Source of the DNA: an uncultured Clostridia bacterium
GTDB lineage: Bacteria > Bacillota > Clostridia > Oscillospirales > Ruminococcaceae
NCBI GenBank assembly: GCA_947625735.1
Contig: CANQPL010000007.1
Span: forward strand, 1-64,000
Reading direction: 5' to 3'
DNA: 64,000 nt
The notes below the pieces were generated by a model. It was given only the letters and a program-made list of their open reading frames with translations. It did no database searches and was not told the DNA's origin. This document shows positions 46,415 through 54,760 of the stretch, piece after piece; positions within the stretch are counted from its first letter, which is position 1, and each line of letters opens with the position of its first letter. Both the position numbers and the translations under genes were made by a program.

Positions 46415-47488
46415 ATGTCAATGAGTGATGAGGTTAAAGCCTCTGCCAAAAAAAAACACAAGAAAAAAAAGAAGAGCTTTAAAGAAGCCTTTATCCCTAT
46501 GAAAGACGATCCCCCTTCTGAGGTAGTAAACAAGATCGCTGCACTTTTTGCGATCCTTGTCCTTGTTGCCTCTCTTGTTGTTCTGTGCGTTTACTTTTAC
46601 GGTATTCTTGAACAGCAGCACATAAATGACAATATCACAGACATTGTTGATAAGGCAAAGCTGGAAAATGAAGCTCAGGTGACGCCTGCCGCAGATCCCA
46701 ATGTGATCCCCTCTCCCGAGGAGCTGATCCCGTCTGCAAGCGTACAGACTGAGACGGAAGCCGTTACCTCTCCGCCAAAGGAGCTGCTTGCATCTGCAAG
46801 GGAGCTTCTTGCCGTCAATCCCGATGCAGTGGGATATGTTGTCATTCCCGACTGCGTAAAGGAGCCTGTGGTCAGGGGAACGGACAACGAGTTCTACCTT
46901 ACTCATAATATCTACGGCAGCAAGCGCCAGTGCGGTACCTGCTTTGCCGATTACAGAAACGATCTGGGTCCTGATGATTATTCCGATAATATTATCCTCT
47001 ATTCCCATAACCAGAAGGACGGAAGTATGTTCGGCAGACTGGACTATTATCGCTGGGATCCGGGATATTGGAAGGAAAACCCGTTTATCTATTTTGACAC
47101 CAATTATGAAGAGGACATTTATGTGATCTTCTCCTCATTTGTCATAAACACACTTCCCGAGCATGATAACGGCAGAGAGGTATTTGATTATCAGAATTAT
47201 ATAAATTTTGGTGATACCGATCATACCTATGAGGAATTTATTGACGAGGTAACAAAAAGAAGTCAGATCATTACAGGCGTTGAATGCACCGAGGACGATA
47301 AGTTCCTTACCCTTTCCACCTGCTCAACGGAATGGGACGAGTCCCGCCACGTTATTGTGGCAAGAAAGCTGAGAGAGAACGAAACTGTCGATTCCTTCGA
47401 CCTTTCCCTCTTTGAGAAAAATCCAAACCCGAAATGGCCCGCCATCTACTATAAATATAACGGCGGAACATATATAGAAGAAGAATAA
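46415..47488 (+). CDS. Class B sortase, paralog 4 of 4
   Basis: Protein of 357 aa and the most divergent paralog. Very Lys-rich cytoplasmic N-terminus, membrane segment (about 40-63), a linker of about 60 residues rich in Pro, Glu and Ala, then the sortase domain. His198 is in LYSHNQ (Ser instead of Gly), Cys303 in LSTCST, Arg311 in ESRHVIV. The tail is only partly conserved (KNPNPKWPAIYYKY). Starts 23 bases after paralog 3. Confidence 0.92.
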   Translation: MSMSDEVKASAKKKHKKKKKSFKEAFIPMKDDPPSEVVNKIAALFAILVLVASLVVLCVYFYGILEQQHINDNITDIVDKAKLENEAQVTPAADPNVIPSPEELIPSASVQTETEAVTSPPKELLASARELLAVNPDAVGYVVIPDCVKEPVVRGTDNEFYLTHNIYGSKRQCGTCFADYRNDLGPDDYSDNIILYSHNQKDGSMFGRLDYYRWDPGYWKENPFIYFDTNYEEDIYVIFSSFVINTLPEHDNGREVFDYQNYINFGDTDHTYEEFIDEVTKRSQIITGVECTEDDKFLTLSTCSTEWDESRHVIVARKLRENETVDSFDLSLFEKNPNPKWPAIYYKYNGGTYIEEE

Positions 47489-47490
47489 TC

Positions 47491-47553
47491 TCATTTCATA
47501 CAGCCCGGTGGACCGCATGAAATGAAACGGGAATATCTGCAATTTTTTCCCGT
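47491..47553 (+). other. Two inverted repeats in the gap before the SpoIID-like gene
   Basis: TCATTTCAT/ATGAAATGA (47491-47499 and 47517-47525) and ACGGGAA/TTCCCGT (47527-47533 and 47547-47553) are perfect arms in tandem. No T run follows either. They could be RNA structures separating expression of the sortases from the next gene, or operator sites. Confidence 0.45.
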
Positions 47554-47600
47554 CACCCAAGAGAAAAACAAAAAGAAAAACGAGAAAGGATATCATCATC

Positions 47601-49418
47601 ATGAATTTGCGAGCTGCACTTAACGGCGTGGCAGCCCTATGCGCAGTGGGGGCGCTGTATGCGTTCTCACTGAAGCTGACTGCCGGTACAGACGACTCCC
47701 GCATTGCGCAGGAGTACAGCGACACAGTGACGGAAGCTGTCGATGAGTCTGTGTTGACAGATGAGAGCCTGTCAACAGATGAAACCGTCAGAGCCGATGC
47801 TGCCAATATTATTTCGGGCTACAGCAGAGAGCTTCCCGAGCTTCCCTCCACCAACGATTACATAAGGATCAAAAATAAGATCACTGTTACAAACGGATAT
47901 AAAGACGCTCCCGATGAGGACACAGCTCTTGTGATAACACCTATATATGACGGGTCGGAGGATAATGCTGTCACCTCAGTTCCCGTCAGTGAACCGGATC
48001 TGCCTACAACTGTATCCGCAGGCACAGAGGAGGAGTATTACGAACCTGTGGAAATTGTGGAGGTTACCTCCGATACACAGACAGAAACATCTCCGACAGT
48101 GACCGAACCTCCCGCAGAAAATGAGACTGAGGCGTTTACCGCTGTTACCGAGGATAATGCAGAAGATGAGCTGTTCCCCGAGGATAAGGAAGATGAGAGC
48201 GTAAGCGATATTTTTACTGAGGAAACAGTTTCTGAAAAAACCACACATTTCCCGGAAAATACCTCCTATGAAAGTGCGGGCGTTTTTGAGGAGGAGACAT
48301 CAGAAGTCGGCTTTATAGGCTATGACCTGTTCAATGATCCCTTTTATATGATGTACGGGACAGGCGATCCTATTGTATCAGATGTCGGAACATCTGCCCC
48401 TGCCGAAGATATGATGTCGGATACGGATTTTGTTACAGATCTGACTGCTCAGACCGATTTTGTCGATCCTGCATTGACGGGTACGTCTGTTTACTCATTC
48501 CCTGTTTCTGACCCGTATGTTACTGCGGAAAGCTACCTTGAAATTCCCGATTATTACGTACCCCCTGCTAACGAAACATCTTTCTTTTTCCGGGAGACAG
48601 ATCCCGCCATTTCAACGGAAAGCACTGTCGGAACAGAGCAATCCCCCACCGATGAGATTTTTACCGTCAAGATAAAGGGCGAGGTACGGGAGTTTAATGC
48701 TTACGACCTTGTATGCATGATCGTTTCTACCGAAATGTCCCCCACATTCAGTCCCGAAGCCCTTAAAGCACAGGCAGTAGCCGCTTATTCCTACGTGAAG
48801 TACCATAATGTAAACGGTATGATACCCACGGTACTTATCAAGGAGGAAATACCCCCCGAGGTCACCGAGGCGGTAAACGCCGTATTCGGAAAATGCTGCT
48901 ATTATGACGGTAAAGTCGCTCAGACTATGTATACCGCTTCTACCGCAGGCACAACTGCATCAGCCGTCAATGTCTGGGGCGGAAAAGATGTTCCCTACCT
49001 CAGAAGTGTTGAAACACCCATTGACTTTGAATGTGATCCAAATTACGGCGATACCTCCGTTTATTCTGAGGATTATATAAGAAATGCCATTGAAAGCGCT
49101 TACGGCATTACTCTTTCTGATGATCCTTCAAACTGGCTTGTCATCACTTCAAGAGTTGACGGCAAATATGTAAACGGTGTGAGCATTGACGGACAGCTTA
49201 CCGTTTCAGGTACGGATATCCGCGAAAAGGTCATGCATTATGACCTGAAATGCTGGGCATTTGACGTAAACTATGATAACGGATATTTTAATTTCACTAC
49301 CTACGGCTATGGTCACGGTGTCGGCATGAGCCAGAACGGAGCAAATTACCTTGGTAAAATGGGATACACCTACGATCAGATACTCGCCTACTACTTCCCC
49401 GGGATATATATTGAATGA
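47601..49418 (+). CDS. SpoIID-domain cell-wall protein with long Thr/Glu-rich stalk
   Basis: Protein of 605 aa. A hydrophobic N-terminal segment (about 5-28) acts as anchor or signal. Residues about 40-350 are an acidic, Thr/Ser/Glu/Pro-rich stalk. From about 350 lies a SpoIID/LytB-type domain: STEMSPTFSPEALKAQAVAA, with the candidate catalytic Glu378, and the C-terminal hallmark GYGHGVGMSQNGA (about 568-580). In sporulating Firmicutes SpoIID is a lytic transglycosylase acting on glycan strands during engulfment. The stalk and the sortase neighbours suggest wall work in vegetative cells (inference). AGAAAGGATATC precedes the ATG. Confidence 0.88.
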   Translation: MNLRAALNGVAALCAVGALYAFSLKLTAGTDDSRIAQEYSDTVTEAVDESVLTDESLSTDETVRADAANIISGYSRELPELPSTNDYIRIKNKITVTNGYKDAPDEDTALVITPIYDGSEDNAVTSVPVSEPDLPTTVSAGTEEEYYEPVEIVEVTSDTQTETSPTVTEPPAENETEAFTAVTEDNAEDELFPEDKEDESVSDIFTEETVSEKTTHFPENTSYESAGVFEEETSEVGFIGYDLFNDPFYMMYGTGDPIVSDVGTSAPAEDMMSDTDFVTDLTAQTDFVDPALTGTSVYSFPVSDPYVTAESYLEIPDYYVPPANETSFFFRETDPAISTESTVGTEQSPTDEIFTVKIKGEVREFNAYDLVCMIVSTEMSPTFSPEALKAQAVAAYSYVKYHNVNGMIPTVLIKEEIPPEVTEAVNAVFGKCCYYDGKVAQTMYTASTAGTTASAVNVWGGKDVPYLRSVETPIDFECDPNYGDTSVYSEDYIRNAIESAYGITLSDDPSNWLVITSRVDGKYVNGVSIDGQLTVSGTDIREKVMHYDLKCWAFDVNYDNGYFNFTTYGYGHGVGMSQNGANYLGKMGYTYDQILAYYFPGIYIE

Positions 49419-50731
49419 CCATGCTTACAGCTTATGATATTATAATGAAAAAACGCCGATGCTCCCCTCTTTCAGATGAGGAGATAAGGTTTATGGTGAA
49501 CGGCTTCACTGAGGGTGTTATTCCCGACAGCCAGATGTCCGCACTTCTCATGGCAATATGCTTTAACGGAATGACTGAAGAGGAAACTGCTTCTCTTACC
49601 CTTGCAATGATGGAATCGGGAGAAATGCTCACTCCCTCAAAGCAGCTGGTCAGGTCATGCGTTGACAAGCACAGCACGGGCGGCGTTGGTGACAAAACCA
49701 CTCTTATTGCCGCTCCTATCTGCGCTGCCTGCGGCTTATATGTACCGAAAATGTCGGGAAGAGGTTTAGGACACACGGGAGGCACTATTGACAAGCTGGA
49801 GGCTATTCCCGGAATGAACACCTCCCTTGACTATGATAAATTTATTGATGTTGTCCGCAAGGCGGGTTTTGCATCAGCCGCCCAGACAGGCACTCTTGTA
49901 CCCGCAGATAAAAAAATATATGCTCTTAGAAATATGACCGCCACCGTTGACAGCATTCCCCTTATCAGTTCAAGCATTATGAGCAAAAAGCTGGCAACAG
50001 GTGCAGAAGCAATTGTCCTTGATGTGAAAACAGGTGACGGGGCATTCATGAAAACAGTTTCTGATTCCGAAAAGCTGGCACGTTCCATGATGAGCGCAGC
50101 AAAAGCCCTTGGACGCAGATGCACTGCTGTTATTACCGATATGAACAAGCCCTTGGGAAAGGCTGTGGGAAACGGGATCGAAGTCATAGAAGCAGCCGAA
50201 GCACTTAAAGGACGCTGTCCTGCCGATCTTTATGATGTTTCTGTTACACTTGCCGCACAGATGCTTATGCTTGGCGGAGCGGGAGAATATGAAGAATGTG
50301 TTATGCTTGCCAAAGATGCCATAGAATCGGGAAAAGCCTTTCATGCACTGGAAAAAACAGTGGAGCTTCAGGGCGGTGACAAAAACGCTCTTACAGATTA
50401 TTCTCTTCTCGGAGTTCCGAAATTTTCCTATGAGGTAAGATCGTCGGAAAGCGGATATATCAGCCGTATTTCCTGCGAAAAAACGGGTATTTTATCTATG
50501 AAGCTGGGTGCAGGCAGACAGAATAAGGACGATCCCATAGACCCCACTGCGGGTATCCTGTTTGATAAGACGGTTGGCGACTATGCCGAAAAGGGTTCAC
50601 TTCTGGGTACGCTCTATACATCATCAGAATGCGATCTTAAAGCTCCGGGAGAGGAGTTTGCACAGCTTTTTTCCTTTTCAGCTGAGCCGCCCGCAGTTTC
50701 CTCAGCCGTGCTTAAAATTATCAGTGATTAG
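49415..50731 (+). CDS. pdp: Pyrimidine-nucleoside (thymidine) phosphorylase
   Basis: Enzyme of 438 aa that phosphorolyses uridine, thymidine and deoxyuridine. The signature SGRGLGHTGGTIDKLE and DKHSTGGVGDKT for phosphate binding are present. The C-terminal domain is that of the NP-II family. The ATG at 49415 overlaps the preceding stop (ATGA); another ATG at 49421 is also possible and no strong ribosome site is seen. The coupling to a wall gene appears accidental in function. Confidence 0.95.
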   Translation: MTMLTAYDIIMKKRRCSPLSDEEIRFMVNGFTEGVIPDSQMSALLMAICFNGMTEEETASLTLAMMESGEMLTPSKQLVRSCVDKHSTGGVGDKTTLIAAPICAACGLYVPKMSGRGLGHTGGTIDKLEAIPGMNTSLDYDKFIDVVRKAGFASAAQTGTLVPADKKIYALRNMTATVDSIPLISSSIMSKKLATGAEAIVLDVKTGDGAFMKTVSDSEKLARSMMSAAKALGRRCTAVITDMNKPLGKAVGNGIEVIEAAEALKGRCPADLYDVSVTLAAQMLMLGGAGEYEECVMLAKDAIESGKAFHALEKTVELQGGDKNALTDYSLLGVPKFSYEVRSSESGYISRISCEKTGILSMKLGAGRQNKDDPIDPTAGILFDKTVGDYAEKGSLLGTLYTSSECDLKAPGEEFAQLFSFSAEPPAVSSAVLKIISD

Positions 50732-50802
50732 GCATTATAAACTGCTTTTTTGCGGCTTTAACGAAAAATTCTCTTAAAGTTAAACCCCCGTTTAATACAG
50801 CA

Positions 50803-50832
50803 AAAATGCTCCTTTAAGGGAGCATTTTCTTT
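50803..50832 (+). terminator. Terminator behind pdp
   Basis: AAAATGCTCC/GGAGCATTTT stem with a short loop and TTTTC after it; symmetric enough to work in both directions. It ends about 18 bases before the next start codon. An inverted repeat, TTAAAC-CCCC-GTTTAA (50780-50795), lies just upstream. Confidence 0.8.
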
Positions 50833-50849
50833 ACGAAAGGAGTTTTTTC

Positions 50850-51962
50850 ATGGAATATGCACCTAATAATAACCCATATCCGCAGCTTTCCCCTACGCCC
50901 CGGGAGAAAAAAGATCTGAGAAAATACTACTTTAAGCTGTCATGGATAGTGATCGCTCTTGTTTTTGTTTTCAGCGTCATAAACAGCGCATTGCTGACGG
51001 TATGCGGCGGGCTTATCGGCGGTGACTTTTCCCCGCAGGCAATTGAAAAAGGCAAGGATATTATACGCTCAATTCCTGTCATGAAGGCTATCTACAGCTA
51101 CGGCTTCCCCATAATCGGCGATCTGTGCGCTTTAGGTGTGGGACTTATCGTTACAGGAACGGACCTGAGAAAAAAATTCACATTCAAAGGCTTTACCGGA
51201 AAGGAGGTATGCAAGTTCACCGCTCTCGCCTTTGGCGTAATGACGGTGGCAGCTCTTGTAAATCAGGTTATCATTTCGGTAATAGAAGCTGTAATAGGAT
51301 TGTTTTCGGGGGGCGGATTATCAGAAGAAATAGACCTTTCATCTGCACTTATCGTCACAGAGGGAAACCCCCTGTGGCTTGATATTCTCATTTATTTATA
51401 TATCTGTGTGGCAGGTCCTGTTCTGGAGGAGCTGATATTCAGAGGCGTGCTTCTGGAGGGATTGAGAAAATACGGTAATTTCTTCGGAATAGTTATGTCA
51501 TCTGTGCTTTTCGGTCTTATGCATCAGAATGCACAGCAGTGTATCCCTGCGATATGCATGGGTATGGTCATGGCTTATATGGCTGTAAAAAGCGGCTCAC
51601 TGCTGCCCTCGATTTTTATCCATATACTCAATAATTCCCTTTCGGCTGTACTTATGGCAATGATCGAGTCACAGGACATGACCGCTATGCTGAGTGATAC
51701 CTCTCAGAATATTGAAGCCGCTGTGAATGCGTTTACCGCTTTTATTCCGTTCTTCATCGCTCTGCTTGCAAACGGCGCATTCAGGCTTGTCTGCGTTATT
51801 GCCTCCATAGTCATTGCTGTGCAGTTTGCGGGCAGCAAAAAAAGTCTTGTGGAGCTTGGCGATTACAGCAGAAAACGCACATGGGGCTATATATTTACCT
51901 CCGTTCCGTGGATAGTTGTTATTCTTTATATGCTCATTGCCACGGTTACCTCCATTATCTGA
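50850..51962 (+). CDS. CPBP family intramembrane glutamic endopeptidase
   Basis: Membrane protease-like protein of 370 aa with about eight hydrophobic segments. The CPBP motifs are present: EELIFRGVLLEGLRKYG (EExxxR), FGLMHQN (FxxxH) and HILNN. The conserved Glu pair and His residues are all intact, so it may be active. Known members act on prenylated proteins or in bacteriocin immunity; the target here is unknown. GAAAGGAG lies directly after the pdp terminator, so its own promoter is not obvious. Confidence 0.9.
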   Translation: MEYAPNNNPYPQLSPTPREKKDLRKYYFKLSWIVIALVFVFSVINSALLTVCGGLIGGDFSPQAIEKGKDIIRSIPVMKAIYSYGFPIIGDLCALGVGLIVTGTDLRKKFTFKGFTGKEVCKFTALAFGVMTVAALVNQVIISVIEAVIGLFSGGGLSEEIDLSSALIVTEGNPLWLDILIYLYICVAGPVLEELIFRGVLLEGLRKYGNFFGIVMSSVLFGLMHQNAQQCIPAICMGMVMAYMAVKSGSLLPSIFIHILNNSLSAVLMAMIESQDMTAMLSDTSQNIEAAVNAFTAFIPFFIALLANGAFRLVCVIASIVIAVQFAGSKKSLVELGDYSRKRTWGYIFTSVPWIVVILYMLIATVTSII

Positions 51963-52162
51963 TTGATCGGTAACTATGCAGGCTCAGCCGGCATATTATA
52001 TACCATGCTCTGCTGTCGGACGGCAGAGCTTCTCCCCCTCCTCATGGTTTTACCGTTAAAAAAATAAGAAAATATCATCCTGCCCTGTTTATTTTCGGTT
52101 TTTAGGGTAAAAATATAAACAGACAAACAAAAAACAACCCTTGGGGAAAGGATGATCATAAT

Positions 52163-52516
52163 ATGTCTGTTAAAAGAGGAGAGATCTACTATGCCGATCT
52201 TAGTCCTGTTGTCGGCTCGGAGCAGGGCGGTATCCGTCCTGTACTCATAGTTCAGAATGATGTGGGCAACCGTCACAGCCCTACGGTGATCGCCGCTGCG
52301 ATAACCAGTCAGAGAGAAAAGGCTAAGCTCCCCACTCATATTGAGCTTAATGCCGATAAATGCGGACTTTCTAAGGACAGCGTGGTTCTTCTCGAACAAA
52401 TTCGCACAATAGATAAAAAAAGATTGAAGGAACGTATGGGTGAGCTTGACCGTGTATCCATGAATGAGGTCAATAACGCTCTTTCCATCAGCTTCGGTTT
52501 AGGCAGCATTACATAA
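52163..52516 (+). CDS. ndoA: MazF/PemK-type toxin, solitary
   Basis: Endoribonuclease of 117 aa of the type II toxin family. [20 protein letters not shown] is the classic N-terminus with the catalytic Arg-containing loop, followed by [10 protein letters not shown]. Length and fold fit MazF/EndoA. The usual small antitoxin is not encoded upstream: the 200 bases before it hold no ORF with a ribosome site, and the preceding gene is a CPBP protease. The toxin may be regulated by an antitoxin elsewhere (inference). Own terminator at 52566-52602. Confidence 0.92.
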   Translation: MSVKRGEIYYADLSPVVGSEQGGIRPVLIVQNDVGNRHSPTVIAAAITSQREKAKLPTHIELNADKCGLSKDSVVLLEQIRTIDKKRLKERMGELDRVSMNEVNNALSISFGLGSIT

Positions 52517-52565
52517 TGCTGTAACCTAAAATCAGGCGGTTTTTTCTTTCTTTTATCTGCAAATT

Positions 52566-52602
52566 ACAAAAGGCAAGGCGTCAGGTCGTCTTGCCTTTTT
52601 TG
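52566..52602 (+). terminator. Terminator of the mazF-type gene
   Basis: Perfect 10-base stem AAAAGGCAAG/CTTGCCTTTT with extra inner pairs and six T. Confidence 0.9.
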
Positions 52603-52701
52603 TCGTAAATAAAAAATCGTCAGATCATCATTTTTACATTGCTGCTGCACAAGCCACTCATCACTGTTTTTAATGTTTTATGATTACCAAAAATTTTCCT
52701 G

Positions 52702-52729
52702 CACCATTTTTTTGCATCGGCATAATATA
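52702..52729 (+). promoter_or_regulatory. Candidate sporulation (sigma-K/E-like) promoter
   Basis: CATAATATA (52721-52729) fits the sigma-K -10 consensus CATANNNTA; CACC at 52702-52705 offers the -35 AC at 16 bases. No sigma-A -35 matches. It lies about 105 bases before a tiny Cys-rich gene. Confidence 0.4.
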
Positions 52730-52835
52730 AACTATGAAGGCAAGACAAAAGCAAAAAGCCTTCAAGGGCTGTATGTCAGCCGGATACACCGCTGTAATGC
52801 ACCCGAAAAAAATTTTTTTCAAAGGAGCGCTTTTT

Positions 52836-52952
52836 ATGAACTGCAACAACAACTGTATCGGCGGAGGCAACTGCTGCTGGATAATCATCATCCTTCTTGT
52901 TCTCTTCTTCTGCTGCGGCAACAATAACAATAACTGCCTTTCCAACTGCTGA
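52836..52952 (+). CDS. Tiny Cys/Asn-rich membrane peptide (chorion-class-like)
   Basis: Peptide of 38 aa starting MNCNNNCIGGGNCC, with a central hydrophobic segment (WIIIILLVLFF) and a Cys/Asn tail. There are eight Cys and ten Asn. The longer frame from 52734 is spurious, since CAAAGGAGCGCTTTTT gives a strong ribosome site at 52836. It resembles the Clostridia proteins annotated as chorion-class high-cysteine HCB proteins and spore-associated YjcZ-like peptides. With the sporulation-type promoter candidate, a spore-envelope role is plausible (inference). Confidence 0.7.
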   Translation: MNCNNNCIGGGNCCWIIIILLVLFFCCGNNNNNCLSNC

Positions 52953-52980
52953 TTGGCACCTGCCGCTATCCCCTGAGAAA

Positions 52981-53019
52981 AGCCTGTGCAGCCACACGCT
53001 GCACAGGCTTTATTTTTTT
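52981..53019 (+). terminator. Terminator, possibly shared with citrate synthase
   Basis: Perfect 11-base stem AGCCTGTGCAG/CTGCACAGGCT followed by TTATTTTTTT. It lies between two convergent genes and may stop both. Confidence 0.9.
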
Positions 53020-53054
53020 ATAAGCTAAATATAAATTCTGCCGTTCTCAGGCTG

Positions 53055-54437
53055 TCAGCGTTCGCAAAGCGGCTGATACTGGCGATGCTTTGCTACGCTC
53101 TTGTATGCAGGACGTATTATCTTTCCTGCGTTGGCAAGCTCCTCTATGCGGTGAGCCGACCAGCCTGCTATCCTCGCTATGGCAAAAAGCGGTGTGTACA
53201 GCTCGTTTGGTAGCTCCAGCATATTGTATACAAATCCGCTGTAGAAGTCTACATTTGCTGCAACGCCCTTGTAAATGTGACGCTCCTGTCCTATTATCTG
53301 AGGCGCAAGACGCTCTACCATGTGATAAAGCTCCAGCTCCTTTTCCTTGCCCTTTTCCACTGCAAGCCTGTCGGTAAAGGAACGGAATATATTCGCTCTC
53401 GGGTCGGAAATGGAGTACACCGCATGACCCATTCCGTAGATAAGTCCCTGACGGTCAAATGCCTCCTTTTTTAAGAGCTTCCGGAGATAAGCTCCTACCT
53501 CCTCCTCGTCTGCCCAGTCCTTTACATTTGCTTTAAGATCATCAAACATCTCCGTTACCTTAACGTTTGCTCCGCCGTGCTTGGGTCCCTTTAGTGAACC
53601 GAGGGCTGCCGCTATTGCCGAATAGGTATCAGTACCTGAGGAGGTAACAACATGAGTGGTAAAGCTGGAGTTGTTTCCGCCGCCGTGTTCGGCATGAAGC
53701 ACAAGGGCAATGTCCAGTACCTTTGCTTCAAGCTCTGTAAATTTGCTGTCGGCTCTTAACAGGTGAAGTATGTTCTGAGCCGTGGAATACTCGGGCGAGG
53801 GCTGATGAATTATCAGGCTCTCTCCGTCAATGTAATAATTCTTAGCCTGATACCCGTAAACTGCGATAAGCGGCATAAGGGCAATAAGCTCCAGCGACTG
53901 CTTTAACACGTTCGGTATAGATGTATCGTTGGGGGCGCTGTCGTAGGAAAATAATGTAAGCACTCCCCTTGCCATGCTGTTCATGATATCAAAGCTGGGT
54001 GATTTCATCATTATATCACGCACAAAGGTAGTGGGAAGTCTCCTGTTTTCGGCAAGCAGTGAGGTAAATTCCTCAAGCTCGGTCTTTGTGGGGAGCTCTC
54101 CGAAAAGCAGCAGATATGCTGTTTCCTCAAAGCCGTACCGCTGATCCCTGCCGAATCCTGCCACAATATCATTGATGCTGTATCCCCTGTAATACAGCTT
54201 TCCCTCGCAAGGGATCATTTCATTATCCTCTACAATATAGGATACTATCTCCGATATCTCAGTCAGTCCCGCAAGAACTCCCTTGCCGTTAATGTCACGA
54301 AGTCCCCTCTTTACCTCGTACTTGCCGTACAAGCTCGGGTCTATCGCTCCGTTACGGACGCATTTTTCCGCCAGCTTCTCTATCTGTGGAGTAACATTTG
54401 TAAAATGTATGTCGGAAAAGCTGTAATTTGTAGCCAT
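53055..54437 (-). CDS. gltA: Citrate synthase
   Basis: Enzyme of 460 aa that condenses acetyl-CoA and oxaloacetate. HAEHGGGNNSSFTTHV holds one catalytic His; GMGHAVYSISDPRA holds the second His and the citrate-binding Arg; the catalytic Asp is in the later FYSGFVYNML region. Length fits the two-domain type without N-terminal extension. No other TCA genes are close. In fermentative Clostridia it mainly serves glutamate synthesis (family knowledge). Confidence 0.96.
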   Translation of the reverse strand: MATNYSFSDIHFTNVTPQIEKLAEKCVRNGAIDPSLYGKYEVKRGLRDINGKGVLAGLTEISEIVSYIVEDNEMIPCEGKLYYRGYSINDIVAGFGRDQRYGFEETAYLLLFGELPTKTELEEFTSLLAENRRLPTTFVRDIMMKSPSFDIMNSMARGVLTLFSYDSAPNDTSIPNVLKQSLELIALMPLIAVYGYQAKNYYIDGESLIIHQPSPEYSTAQNILHLLRADSKFTELEAKVLDIALVLHAEHGGGNNSSFTTHVVTSSGTDTYSAIAAALGSLKGPKHGGANVKVTEMFDDLKANVKDWADEEEVGAYLRKLLKKEAFDRQGLIYGMGHAVYSISDPRANIFRSFTDRLAVEKGKEKELELYHMVERLAPQIIGQERHIYKGVAANVDFYSGFVYNMLELPNELYTPLFAIARIAGWSAHRIEELANAGKIIRPAYKSVAKHRQYQPLCER

Positions 54438-54488
54438 TTCTTCTCCCGTCCTTTCTTTAAAGTATTTTAATCGAAAATATACAATTTA

Positions 54489-54517
54489 ATTATACCATAT
54501 TTTTTATCTGAACACAA
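54489..54517 (-). promoter_or_regulatory. Sigma-A-type promoter of citrate synthase
   Basis: Minus strand: TTGTGT (54512-54517), 17-base spacer, TATAAT (54489-54494). The divergent gap 54438-54760 is AT-rich and otherwise shows only the opposite promoter. Confidence 0.8.
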
Positions 54518-54661
54518 GGGTTAATAAGTAAATTAACAAATTTTCATCATTTTAACACAAAACTTCATGAATTAATATTTCAAATTTGTTTAAAAAATAT
54601 TATCTTTGCATAATTTAATGTAGTGATATCTGTTCAAAATGGAAATATTTTTACTTTTTCA

Positions 54662-54690
54662 TTGCTTTTTTATCCCATTTCTGATATAAT
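54662..54690 (+). promoter_or_regulatory. Sigma-A-type promoter of the alpha-galactosidase gene
   Basis: TTGCTT (54662-54667), 17-base spacer, TATAAT (54685-54690), about 70 bases before the ATG. Confidence 0.75.
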
Positions 54691-54760
54691 TAAAATATAC
54701 TTTACAAATGCAGCGCAGGCAGATGTCTGCAATTTATTTTAATTAAAAAGGAGGAGCATT

